This document shows positions 34,007 through 45,623 of a stretch of DNA of 64,000 nucleotides, one piece after another; the first letter of the stretch is position 1, and each line of letters opens with the position of its first letter. The translations under genes and the position numbers were made by a program. The notes beneath the pieces were generated by a model. The model was not told where the DNA came from. It made no database searches and saw only the letters and a list, made by a program, of their open reading frames with translations. Source of the stretch: Isoetes taiwanensis (Eukaryota; Streptophyta; Lycopodiopsida; Isoetales; Isoetaceae); NCBI GenBank assembly GCA_021234155.1, contig JAJEKV010000060.1, forward strand, positions 5,788,323-5,852,322, written 5' to 3'.

Positions 34007-35710
34007 AGAAAGCCAGATAAAAAACCCTCTCTACTATGTGGCGGAGCAAAAATCAACGTTTCTTCCCGATGGTTTTGAAGGAAAAAAGAAGCGCCACTTA
34101 AGAAAGTTTAATGTTGCATGCTTCGGATCTTCAAAGAGATCGTGAAATGATATGTATGTTTACCATGTATGTGGCAGATTGCAGCATTAATTTGCGATCA
34201 GAAACTTGGCAGGCTGATATAAGAAGAACAGGAAGAAGAAGAGTCGAGCCGAAAACCCAATGCACTAATCCTCGTTTGCATATGGTGGGCTGTTGTGTTG
34301 AAGTTATGGCCGCTTCGAACTATGGCAGGATGAAGGTTTGATGACGCTATGGTCCCTTGAACATATGACATGCCATAGCTTTTTGCTGGGGTTTGAAGGA
34401 GGGCCAAGCAGGTAGAAGTCAAGTGCCGCAAATTCGTGGGCACCATTGTTTTTTTTTTTCTTCTTTTTTATTCTTGCTTGAACCATAGGTTCGATCTGCA
34501 CCATTGACATTGGCATGCATTTTTTGTCTCAAAATTCTAATGGCCATTGATCTGGCACAATACCGGGAATATTCGCCAGATCAAACGTGATGCCATAAAG
34601 ATAAGAAAAAGAGATATTAATAGTAAGGCCAAAGCTTATTTTGACACGATTGTCTAGTGGAGTTTGATGTTGTGCTTGTGTTGCTTTTGGTGGTGTACGA
34701 TGAAATGTTAGCTATGTGGGCTTTATGCAAGTGTCATTTGAAGGTGAGAATGAATGTATTTGTAAACGTACAAATGTTTAACTTAGTTACTTGATCTTCG
34801 CAGAGATTATGGCGATTTTGCTAATGAGTTTGTACCTATATGCGGTGTTTCTAGTTGTTGAATGGATTTCGTATTGTTTTCTGTGCTTGTGGAATTGCAA
34901 TGGTTAAGAAGAGGTTTACACAATGTGTAAAGCATAATGAATGAGTCCCTTTGCTCTTTATCACCTCAGTGTGACATTGGTACAAGTGTTCACGAACCGA
35001 AAGTGCTTACGCTTAGCGCTAGTAGTGTTAACCTAGACCGTGGGCTCAAAGACATTGGCCATCTCTTGACACATCCCAACAAAGGACCACAAATTAACAA
35101 AAATCGATAGAAGGGCAAAATCATAATCGAAACTATACAAAGGCTAGAAAATGCAAAGATATAGAAACTATATAAAGGCTAGAAAATGCAGAATGGCAAG
35201 GCACCTATAATTATTTGCATCTAATTATGTAGATTTCATCTTCTCCACGTTGATCTTAAGTGGGGATAAGACACTAGGATCACAATACCCTAGCATGCAA
35301 GAAATGGATTGAAAAAGACAAAGCATTGTTGAATTTATGTAAACGCTAGAAAAAGCCAAAAAGGTAAGGCGTAATTCAAACGATTTGCCTTCCTATATAT
35401 ATCTTCAACCATTTCACTAGTGACTTCATTGAATACACTGGTAAGTTTAAAATGTTGAACTAAGACAAACATATGGAAATAACACTTGTGATTAATAAAC
35501 CTTCATGTTCAGGCAACAGAACAAATTTTCATCCAAGAACTATCCACCATAGATTGTGTCAGTATGAGGGAATCTATCTTTGTTAGTTAGCATAACACCC
35601 AATGCAAGACCCTTATCTGATGAACAGATTGTTGACAACCCTATTACCATGTCTTGAATAGTGATACAAAGGACAATTTACACGGAACCTATGCCAAATG
35701 TTCTACTGGT
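34007..35710. other. Unassigned stretch between array 3 and duplication copy B
   Basis: AT-rich, with no gene, element end or long repeat recognised. If the large duplication extends left of the window, part of this may belong to copy B. Confidence 0.5.
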
Positions 35711-36433
35711 AGAACCTTGGGTAAGAAATATTTTTTTTACCGGACCCGAATAAGTCTGAATGTGGAATGAACCATGTAATCTTTTGCAAAACAATGATAG
35801 GATAGTTATATTTAACTCTAGATTCTATATACGTTTGTATATTGCATATTTGCATTTGTATATATAATCCATTGCAGTATACTACAAATAAACATTATGA
35901 ATAGGTACCAGGATAAAACATTTTCAAATGACTTGAACGTGTGCTTTGAGCTGGAAAAGTTGTTATCAGACCTTTATATGCAAAGACAAATACTCATCTC
36001 GTAGCATCACATTGAAACCATTTAGACTATGAAAACCTGAGCAGTAATTCAAGTTTGTTCCCGTGATTATATCAGGTGATTTACTGGTATTTAACGCAGT
36101 GGCCTCTGTGTTTATTACCATAAATCCAAGGTAGCACGTGGAAGCAACAGAGAGAAAAGAGCAACTTAGCCTATAATCATATGAACTGAAGATTGGTATG
36201 CATGCTTAGAAAAAAAGTGGATTTTGCAAAGAACAAAACTGGATCTACAAAAGACCCATTGGCTTATGCCACTTTAAACAATTATCAAACACAACAACTT
36301 GAAGGACCTCCACACAGAAAACCCAGGTGTGCCATATAGCTTTAGAGAAATGTGGTCTTGGCACAACTATAGAATGTTTTAAGTTTAGAAAAGATTACAA
36401 ATTGGTGCATGATGTGATCTAACATCTTTTTGT

Positions 36434-36795
36434 TGCTCGAGAACAGTTATGCAGCAAGTTCCTTCAAAATATACATTATTGTGCCCATGGAATCTACCCT
36501 GCCACATGCTTTCACACCACTAAAAAAGGAGACTTTGTTTGGCCTTGTGCTTGTAGCATGCATTTCAAAAAACATTGCAATGCTTAAAGTCCCTTTCCAT
36601 GCTGGACATATCCTGCAATCAATGCACCCATGTCACGACATTCACAATTGACAACTTGTCAAAGCTTGCCTATGCCTCTCCACATTTGGCATGTATATGT
36701 ACAAGAATACTTCCCACCATCAGATCAGATTGAAGGCCATACTGAATGATATGTAGTTGCATTGTTCTATGTCATTTGTGTTACTGCACACTTTC
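36434..36795 (-). pseudogene. PPR gene relic, copy B
   Basis: Counterpart of 725-1,100 with the same motif order on the minus strand: a SDLMVGSILVHIHAKCGE-like segment, FDKL, RPNKVSF after a frame change, and GVKACGR. It has stops and frame changes at the same places as copy A, so those shared changes probably predate the duplication and are real. Confidence 0.6.
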
Positions 36796-38396
36796 AATAC
36801 ACTCAAAAGGATAAACTAATCTAGTCTTATGCTTTCATGCCACATCCTATGACATAGCATCAGGGCTATCAGATTTTTCAAGCTTGATGTATATTGTAAT
36901 GATAGCATGCCATGTATACTAATAATTTGCTTCAAACAAGCATTCAAATGAGACAAACAAACGGATCAGATCACCAGCAATCAAGTCTAGTCTGAACTGT
37001 CAAGGAGGGCACTTGCCTGCCTACTTGCAATGTCTTGCAAATTTGCACACTCATGCATCAGTCCATAAGCAACATCTCTAGATATGTGACCTCCTTTTTG
37101 CAGCTTTGTTTACAGACTAAATAACGTCAACCAATCCGACATTGGAACTGCCTGCTACTATGTCACTTATGAAGTCACATCATGTCAAAGATTTTGATTC
37201 AAATCGAACGCTAGATACCTGGATTTGAGAAGCACGTGATAGTAGGCCAAAGGAACTTGGTCCTATTGGAGCTTGTTTGATCCTGCCACTCAGTAATTGT
37301 GAAACACATTGGCCCTACTACAAATTAAATAGAACGGGTTATATTGGATAATACTAGGTAAATGTGCATAAATCCATTACCGAAATATCAATCCATCTTT
37401 TCTAAAGAAAACACCATTCTCCAAGTACTTCGAAGTCCTCCTTTGCCCCAAAATTCATATGATGCCATCCTTTTCTCCAATGAACAAAAGCTGGAGCTTG
37501 TAATAAGCTATCCTAGATTGCTTTAGAAACGAGTCATGTTTATTCAAGCCCAATAGAAGTTCAAGTCAAACATTATTCTCTGTCAAGAGCATATATTTAG
37601 ATTTGTCTTTTCGTCTTCTACGCAAAAGTGAGATACGTGATTCTCATCTCTTCTTTACTGGCTCACATTTAAGTACAGTGGAAGTACATGCTAAAAGTTT
37701 TAATCACTGCACAATTGCATAAGACTTTTTCCTAAATGTGCCTCAGCTGCAGCAGGACAGCTCAAGATAGTCCATTAATCCTGCTACCAGGCTTCAATAT
37801 GAGATATATTAAGTCCTCAATTTTCTAAAATTTATCTAAACAATCCATAAAATATACTGCCTAATGCTCTTTCAACAGAGTTTAAATAGGTTAGACCACT
37901 ATTTGTTCCTCATTTACAACATGCATGGAGCACTCGTCTACTAGAACCTACACAGTAATAGAACAGTCACCCCTCTTTTGTCCTCCACAGCAGCCTGCAG
38001 CTCATTGCCAAGGGCCATGGATCAAATTTCTCATCCACGGAATTCTATGAGCTGGTGTCCGATGCGCTCGAAGTTTGTTTTCACGCCAATCTTTGAGTTA
38101 CTTGAAAAACACAAACTGAACCACAAAGATATAGTCCGATAAGAAAGGCACTTACCCTAAGTTCGCCGCATAAAGAACCATGAAGAAGAAGTCAAGAAAG
38201 GAAGGCGCATATGGCCGATGTCCGACGGGGGTGCTCACATGGACACCTAAGAATTGCGCGAGATCGCGCACCTCGGGTTAGGCAACCCCGCTAAAAATAG
38301 GTAATTACTAGGGGCTGTCCATTTACATTGTGTTGGGCAAATGGTTTTCACAAAAGAAAAGGGGAGGGGGGGGGAGGGATGATTAAAATTAAGGGT
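36796..38396. other. Non-coding stretch, no feature recognised
   Basis: Counterpart of 1,101-2,676. AT-rich with no supportable coding region. It contains a G-rich run at 38,361-38,376. Confidence 0.5.
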
Positions 38397-38410
38397 TTTT
38401 GTGCATGGCC
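38397..38410. repeat. LINE-1 target-site duplication, 3' side
   Basis: TTTTGTGCATGGCC adjoins the LINE poly-T tract and is repeated exactly at 41,906-41,919. Confidence 0.9.
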
Positions 38411-41400
38411 CTTTTTTTTTTTTTTTTTTGATGAACGTGGACCTTTATTACTCAAAAGAATACAAAGAGTACATGGGGACTCAAAACCCAAAGGAGAAGA
38501 TATCCACTAGAGCAACACTACCCACCACATACATAACATAGAAAAGCAGAGAATACAGATCACCATGAGCACAACCGCTTGCTATGAGTAGGTGCTAATC
38601 AAGATATTGTTCCCGATGACACTTTTGATGTCATCCTTCAAGGAAGAACATTTGTACGCCTTCACAATGCGAGGCATTGCTAAGCACTTATGATCCCACC
38701 CCTTGAAGATGAGGAGATTTCGCCTCTTCCGATGGACCGATGATCCAAGCAGATGCTAAGTGGAAAGCCCTCTTTGCCAACTTGTCCCAAGAACTAGATA
38801 GACCGACAACAGACCTCGCCACTATTCAAGTCACAATGGAAAAGACTCGTAAGCCACCGCCAAGCGTGTGCCTAACATGGTGACACAAGAAAAAGCAAAG
38901 GTTCAATTGTCTCATCCTCCGCGGCAAAGAGAGCAGATCACGTAGACTTCGGACTAAATCGATGAACAACAAAGTGTTTACCCGCACGCATCTATGAGTG
39001 ATCCGCCACCATAAAATGGATAGCTTAGGATGAAGCAATTTATCCCATACCCATCGCCGCACCGCTTTTACGATGAGGCCCGGGATTACTAAAGGCCACT
39101 TTGGCGATGGAGGCAACACCTCGTGATGAAGCAGACCACATACATCGAAAGTGCACCAGGTGCTCCTCCTTAACACCGCCATGAACCACCCGTGAGCCGG
39201 GGAGCCACGCCTTGTGGGTGTGGAGGAAGTGTAGCAGCCTACTTTTTCCCAAATGCTCCGTCCCCAATGAAGGAGAAGGAACTTCAATTTGAACTCATTC
39301 CACGCCAACAATCTTGTCTCATTACACCATGCGATACCGCGAGCACACCTGCCGCCGCCACCGACGCTAAGGCCAATGGATGGACAAGAGACCGGGGACA
39401 CCGCATGATCGCCACCCAAAGGGATCCACCAACAACCGGGCCAGAGGATCCGTGGTGGGCCATTGGATGGAACTGAAATAAAGTGCGATCAGCCTCCCAA
39501 GCGCTAGCAACCCCTTGAGGAAAGGAGATGCATTAGGATATGGAGAAAGTGGATAGAATAATGCCCATGGGAGGAGAGGCTTAATGGATGGAGAGCCAAA
39601 GGAAATGCACCTCCGCAAAGACCGGGTGAATGAGACGCTTGCACTGAGAATTATTAGCATTATTGAGAATCCGCCATATGAACTTAGAGATCAAAGACCT
39701 TGCTCGAGAAGAAAGTGAATCATCCCCAGCCCCCACAAAGTTTAGGCATAATGCACTTCGCCCAACTAACTTTAACATCAGCCTCCTTCTTCGCCACCCC
39801 CCGCATGAAGTTCCCCGACAAAGGCGAACAATGAGTTGCATCTTTGATCAGGTGCCAAAGAAGATGGATGCCATGTAGACATGTGTACCACTCGAACCGA
39901 CTTTGCCACGCTTATACCCACCAGCCATGGATAACTTAGCCGGGACCACCGTAACAAATGCCTTTCCAACCCCTTAATAATGACATCCCACGATCACCGT
40001 GATGAGAGATGTATACCAACCGAATGCCTAGAAGCTTAGTTGCCTTCCCATGAGGAAGAACCTTCCATGGAAATGCAACCATAGAAGACGGTAATCGAGA
40101 GTCTAGAGCCCACAATGTAGTACACTTTTTGCCACCCCACAAAGATACCGTAAGCCAAAGAGAAACCGGTCCAACAAGGAAATGGCATTCGCAAATTCCC
40201 CTTCATCACCATTAAGAACAAGAAAGTGTCATCCGTGATACCGACACAGATCTCTTTGTGAACCATTATTCATGGGAAGACCATGCAGATGCCTTCCTGC
40301 ACCGCAAAGAGAGAATACCCGAAAGAATCTCCGCCACAATTGTAAAAAGCAACGCCGCTAAAGGATGCCTCGGGCGAATGCCACGCCCCACCAAAAATGT
40401 TGATGGTTCTCCTTGAAAAGAACTCAAGAACGAAAGCGTAATAATGAAGTTTCATAACATCCGCGAAATCGGGCACCAAAACCAAGACGTAAAAGGCACC
40501 GCCCAGAAACTCCAAATAACACCGCCATATGCTTTTGCAAAATCCAAATTCAAGTATACAATGGGGTAAACCATGCATTCTAGCCCAATAGAGACCCCTC
40601 ATATGCTGCTGCCACATTATTCAAGATACACCCGTGAGGCAAGAAACTTGATCAAGGTGGAGGAGAGATGGACTCTGGAGCACGCCACAAAGCTTCGAAA
40701 GCAAAAGCTTTAGCAAAGATCTTGTACACCGAGGACAACAAAGTAATGGGGAGCCAATCTGAAATGGAAGAGGGATCCTTATATTTTGGAATAAGGGAGA
40801 TGCAACCAGAGTTGAGGATTTTGTCCAGTGCCTCTCTCGCTTTTAAAATCCCCGAAAAGCATCATACACATCCGCACTGCCAATCCCAATACTCCTCGAA
40901 AAACTCCACCGAATACCATCAAGACCCGACACTTGCCCTCTTGAGAGAAAAATGTGGCCTCAGCCTAAATCATTCGCGCTGATCTCAAAATTCTAAAGTG
41001 GCCCTTTGCTCATTGGTGACTATAGGATGAACCTTAGCAAGCAAGGCCGCTTGAAAAATCGGACCGAAGGGAAGACGCCGAAAGCAAAGAAGAAAGCTGA
41101 AAAGTGATTATGCAAAAAGCCTCTAACCTCACCGGATCTGAAACAACACGCCCATCCCGAAATCGGGCAGAGATCAAGAGATGCAGCCTAGCTTTGTTTT
41201 GGCAGCTCTAAGAAAAAACCTGCGGCAACGGCCTCCCCTCCTGAACCATTGCAACCCAGCCTTTAATGCGAGCAAAGTGCACCTGCTCGATTCCATCCGC
41301 CTAATGCTACACAAAATTTGCTTCTCCACATGACCATCTGATGGGGCAACAGACCTGCATGCCTCAAGTTGTCGATAAAGAGCCAGCAGAAGGCTCCGGT

Positions 41401-41905
41401 GAGCAGCAGCCCGCTCACGACCCCAACCTTTAGCAAAAGACTTCACAAAGAAATAGAGCATCAACAATACCTGCCATGCCCCTGTGTCGAGAGAAAGAAG
41501 TGAACCACGCCTGTCTACAGCCTGCCACAAAATCATCATCCTTCAAGAAAAATGTATTCAGCTTGAAATATGTCTTAGAGGCAGCATGCACCACCGTATG
41601 AGAGCAAGAGAAATACTGTGGATTATGGTCAGAAATTGCAGTATTCAAGAGGTTCTCACGATGAAAAGCAGGCAACAGGGTTGCTACCAAAGCATTATAG
41701 TAGCCTCTATCATGTCTTGCATATGCTCTACCACCACCCAACCAGCCATTACACCAAGTAAAACTTAAGGGACCCTCAACTTCTATGAAGCCACAATCTT
41801 GCATTAAGCGGTGCCACTGCTTCCCTTCAAAGCCCTGCACTATCTCTGCACCTCTGCCACATCTGTCTTGCTCAAGCTCAACCATGTTAAGATCACCCAC
41901 CATGA
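38411..41905 (-). mobile_element. LINE-1: 5'-truncated non-LTR retrotransposon, copy B
   Basis: The minus-strand element of about 3.5 kb runs from 41,905 to a poly-A tail (poly-T 38,412-38,429). It begins inside the endonuclease (GDLNMVE), continues through a linker to the RT (DPSSISDW, ITLLSSVYKIF near 40,700-40,780; AAAYEGSLLG near 40,590; the GCPLA-type block near 40,350; DDTFLFL at 40,225-40,240) and the C-terminal region. A perfect 14-bp target duplication flanks it. It is 5' truncated as most LINE insertions are, and has several frameshifts. Confidence 0.9.
41430..41905 (-). pseudogene. LINE-1 APE-type endonuclease fragment
   Basis: An open frame of about 158 LINE codons gives GDLNMVE (metal and catalytic GDxN box) near 41,895, MQDCGFIEVEGPLSFTWCNG with ARHDRGYYNA near 41,690-41,800, and the active-site SDHNPQYF near 41,620. 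These are diagnostic of the apurinic-type endonuclease that nicks target DNA for target-primed reverse transcription. The first part of the domain is absent because of 5' truncation. Copy A (5,820-6,146) has the same blocks but more breaks. Confidence 0.85.
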
Positions 41906-41919
41906 TTTTGTGCATGGCC
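41906..41919. repeat. LINE-1 target-site duplication, 5' side
   Basis: Exact second copy of TTTTGTGCATGGCC, marking the truncated 5' end of the LINE. Confidence 0.9.
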
Positions 41920-42059
41920 TTTTTGTGCGTCGACATTTTAGCTATGACAGATAAGATCTTTTCTTTGATGAATTGGATTTAGGGATTTGGTGTCTAGAGG
42001 TAGCCTGAGCACTTGGGATGGGCTAGGGCTTCGCCTTCTCATCCAGATAGGGGGGCGAC

Positions 42060-42250
42060 ATACAAATGCAATGTAGGCATGTTGGGCAAAACCAGCCTCA
42101 AGGGTGGCGCCCTTGGCTATGGATCATGGGCAGTTTTGGAGATGCAAAGACTTCTCTTTACACGATGCAGAGAAGCAGGTGTTAATTTTTTCGATAACGT
42201 ATAGGTCTATGCAAATGGCCATGCAGAAGAAATCATGGGTCGTTGTTTGG
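42060..42250 (+). pseudogene. KAB1: K+ channel beta subunit / aldo-keto reductase N-terminal fragment, copy B
   Basis: The plus strand reads LGKTSLKGGALGYGSWAV, then RLLFTRCREAGVNFFDN, a stop, then VYANGHAEEIMGR. This matches the N-terminus of plant KAB1-type proteins (YRxLGKSGLKV, GVNFFDNAEVYANGxAEEIMG). The catalytic Asp (FFDN) and Tyr (VYANG) of aldo-keto reductases are both visible. About 60 of 330 residues remain, with a short gap where the NAE segment should be. After GRCLD the frame stays open to about 42,480 but no longer resembles the family, so it may run into intron. I call it a gene fragment; a real first exon of a gene elsewhere is less likely because it is duplicated and broken. 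Confidence 0.65.
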
Positions 42251-42972
42251 ATATATTGTTTGCCCACAGGTCTAATGAAGAAACTATTAGACTATGCATT
42301 TTATTACAAACAATGGTTGGGCTTTTAATTGGAGCACTAGTGAATGGACTGCCCAGCAAATCACAGAAGCTTGGGAAATTGCTCGGTGAGTGGATCTTTA
42401 GAGTCCTGGATTTGAATCCCTTTTCCGTTTCTGCTATGGGAGCAAAGAACAAAACAACCACAGATTGTCTTTCATACATTGGTTAATAAATTGTTAAGAA
42501 GCCATAGCTGGTTTTTGTGAACTATGGAAAACTGACCGATTTTTGGCTGGCATGGCAGGCTGACCAGTTGGAGGCCAGTTGCAGAGACCTTTCTGGCAGG
42601 CTGATCAAAAAGTTCTCTGCACAAAAGGATACCATAGCCTAGCTTGATAAATGAAAACCGAAGGAACCAATACCTCTATGGCCTGAATGGGCATGGATCC
42701 AGAGGTTGCGCACCTATATTGCAAGCTCTGGCTATAGTGTTCTTACTCCGGCAGACGAAGAATGAGGAAAAGCTGAAGGATGTTTTTTCACTTGGCCATG
42801 TGAACAGAGCCTTGCAATAAATTAAAAAAAAAAATCCAAATCTTTTATTTTTGTTTATGGCTGGTTTCATTAAATTTTTTATTTTATATTATTATTATAA
42901 CATAACGTCTCCCATAAACAACCACAATAAACCACGCACCTAAGGTTTGAATGAATGCAACAAATACCTTAA

Positions 42973-43018
42973 ATATTCATTTATCTATTTATTTATTTAT
43001 TTATTTATTTATTTATTT
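42973..43018. repeat. (TTTA)n microsatellite, copy B
   Basis: About ten TTTA units, collinear with 7,193-7,241. Confidence 0.95.
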
Positions 43019-43214
43019 TTCTTTGGGAAAAGGCAGATGTATTGTATTATATGCAAAAGATTACATGATATAAAAAATTGACAGGGATAGGGATCCCTAC
43101 CCAAAAGCTAGTGGCCCAAGACCAACTACAAAACACATCCAGTGAAGGGTATTTAGAGATTAAGTCTGAACAATATGATAATAGTTAAAATAAAAAATAT
43201 TTGAGACTAATTGT

Positions 43215-43600
43215 CACAGATTATATGCAAGTTTAGACTTAAAATGCAGCACAGAAGTTTGATGGAAAACCAAAAATCCAATCTATAGCATCCCCAAGCT
43301 TCTAGCCTTCCTCCCAACCCGATTCGGTCAATAATCCAACACACCATCTGGGGTGATAATGAAAAAGGCCTCCTTGGTGTGCTCGAACATGAGCTGATCA
43401 AGCTCATCTGGATCATAAGTGCTGGCATCAAGTAGATGAAGGATCTAATCATCCAGGTCCATCTCCAGAATATGCAATTTTTCTTCAAAGTACTTTTTGA
43501 TCTCTAAGTTGAAGGCCCAGATGTCCTTGTCCCGTAGGATTTTCTCCAGTGTCTTGCAACCAATAACTTTTGATTTAGCCCAATGTAAACACTCAATTGT
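43215..43600 (-). pseudogene. Unrecognised coding-like block, copy B
   Basis: On the minus strand the reading runs CLHWAKSKVIGCKTLEKIL, DKDIWAFNLEIKKYFEEKL, a stop, then YDPDELDQLMFEHTKEAFF and ITPDGV before another stop. The balanced, acidic composition looks like real protein. I do not know the family. The two stops are close to CAG/CTG-rich sites and could be sequence error. Confidence 0.45.
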
Positions 43601-43879
43601 ATCCTAATGATTAGCATTGCTGTAGAATGGGAGAGCACATATAACATGGCCGCATCCTAGGTGCTTCTTCACCAAATAATTTGTCCATATCAACATCCAA
43701 AGTGTTAAAACGCAGAGCAAAGAATGGGAACAAACTTGTAAAAGAACCAATTCGATCCTATAGATGGTTATATTTTTCTCCTTTCAACAATCTATAGGCC
43801 ATGGTAGTCTTTAACAAATGTATTTAAAAAGAAGAGTTGAGCTCATGCAATGATGGAGTGTGGTAACAGTAGCCCCATT

Positions 43880-44678
43880 CATGTACTTTCAAATTGTCCA
43901 ACAACAGATGATTCTAATCGTCTCGAGAAAGCGGGAGGTCGGGATCATAAAAAGAGCAAGTCCTCTTCCCTCTGGAGAATGAATCCCAAAAAAGGTCTAA
44001 GCCATGTCCAAAATGGCTTAATCTTGGGGCAGATAAAACATGATTAGATGTCTCTGATCTACCACATCCCAAAGGACAAAGTTTTGACATCTGGGAATCA
44101 TGCTTGAACATGTATGCATTGATTTTGATATTTTGATTTAAGAGGAGCCATCTAAACACTATGATCTTGCTGGCATACTGAAGTCTCTAGCCAGCCTTGA
44201 TAGATGAGATGGCTATCTCCTGCGAACACTGCAAAACAATGGACACTTCGAGAAGATGTTTCTCAATAATTAACGAATAAATAGTGGAGACTTTGTAGTC
44301 TTTGCCATTACATTTCTAGTCAGAGGTGTGAGAGTTCAAGAGGCCAATGTCCCTAGACATTAGCTTGCTTGTACCTATGTCCAAAGAGATGAGAGGGGCC
44401 TACCTGTCACTGTCATCATCCATGGTGTGAAAACTGGCTTGATACCATTCTTTAAACTTAATTGGGTATCTGAATGCTAAGCAGCTCTCATCCTCATCAA
44501 CTAAATCCTGATGCCAGAAGAAGCCAAAGCGATATGAAGTTTCATTCAAACGTAAGGCTTTAAAATAACAAGAAGCTTGGTTCCAAGCTTTGATGATTTT
44601 GCCCATGATTTTGGATGTATCAAGGGGCATTATCCAATTGATAGAAAGCAGAGTCGAGCAGTTGATGTGGCAATGCAC

Positions 44679-44725
<47 letters not shown>

Positions 44726-45395
44726 AGGTGGACTTAATCCAATACTTGATGAGTTGTGGGGCAAGAGAGGGTGCTTCAGTGAATAGAGCTCTCCAAAGTA
44801 GGTTTGTAACAAGAGCCTGGGCCTGAGTAAAAAGAACTTTGCAGCCCATACCTCCCTCTTCTTTGTGGAGGGTGAGATTTTTCCAGGAAACCATTCGAGA
44901 TCCCTGCCAAATGAAGTCATGAATGGTTGTTTCTAGAGACTTATAGGTTTTTTTTTGTATGCTATGATAGCAAGGAGAGAAAGATATGGCTGCTGGTATA
45001 ATGACACTGTTGATAATTTCAATCCTATGACCTGCCAGAGTAAGTGGTTTGGTATAGTGCTCGACCTTTCTCTTCAATTTATTGACAATGGGTTTTCAAA
45101 GTCCATGAAGGCTCATGTTTAGTGCCAAGGGTAGTCCAAGCAATCTGGAAGCAGCATTGTGCCCTTATACCTTAGTCCCACAAATCTCAGCCCTAGTGGA
45201 GTTCATAACAATGGTGCATTTGTCCCAGTAGATGCTCAAGACCTCTACTTTACAAGCAGAGGGTGGCTTTAGTATCCAATTCAGCTACAGTTAAGAAGAG
45301 GTAGGGAGCAAAGGGCACCCTTGCTTCATTTCTCTTTTACATTCAAAGAATTGTGAAGGGGCTCCATTGACTAAAATTGTAGAGCAACCTTTATC
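43880..45395 (-). mobile_element. LINE-3: C-terminal half of a non-LTR retrotransposon
   Basis: From high to low coordinate on the minus strand: VNGAPSQFFECKREMKQGCP (RT block, about 45,300-45,380), the post-RT region HRIEIINSVIIPAAISF with TIHDFIWQGSRMVSWK (about 44,880-45,050), and a zf-RVT zinc-binding region FRWLLLNQNIKINAYMF with LCPLGCG (43,970-44,160). The catalytic-box segment before 45,250 is damaged. The element ends at a MITE fragment. CAG/CTG sites look normal here, unlike in the first 42 kb. Confidence 0.85.
44683..44722. repeat. Poly-C/poly-A run inside LINE-3
   Basis: About ten C and then about thirty A interrupt the LINE-3 post-RT coding frame without closing it. Encoded residues are a Phe/Gly run on the minus strand, which is not a family feature. 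Confidence 0.9.
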
Positions 45396-45623
45396 ATTAC
45401 TAAGTACTTGGTACATGTGTAATACTTAATAAAAGATGGTTTAGGATCATTGTATTTATTTTTGACTCCAATAGCATTAGCTTTATCTTAATGTCATTGA
45501 CTTTTATTTTGGAATTTTGAATTAGTTTTAATGAAAAGAAAAATGAAAAAGTGTCCAGTTCTGAAGTACCTAGTAGGTACTTTTTTAGGTTCCAAAAGTT
45601 ATACACTCTAACATGCTTTTAAC
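45396..45623. mobile_element. Diverged MITE fragment outside the arrays
   Basis: It shares the MITE's internal sequence (TGACTTTTATTTTGGA, AGTTTTAATGAAAAGAAAAA) and right terminus CTAACATGCTTTTAA but lacks the left terminus. It is older or differently derived than the array copies and abuts LINE-3. Confidence 0.75.

Larger units (their letters stand above)
35711..43656. repeat. Large direct duplication, copy B
   Basis: Collinear with 1-7,858 over its full length. The right break is after GGCCGCATC, where copy B continues into CTAGGTGCTTC. It keeps better reading frames than copy A for the LINE endonuclease, the aldo-keto reductase fragment and the unrecognised block. Confidence 0.93.
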
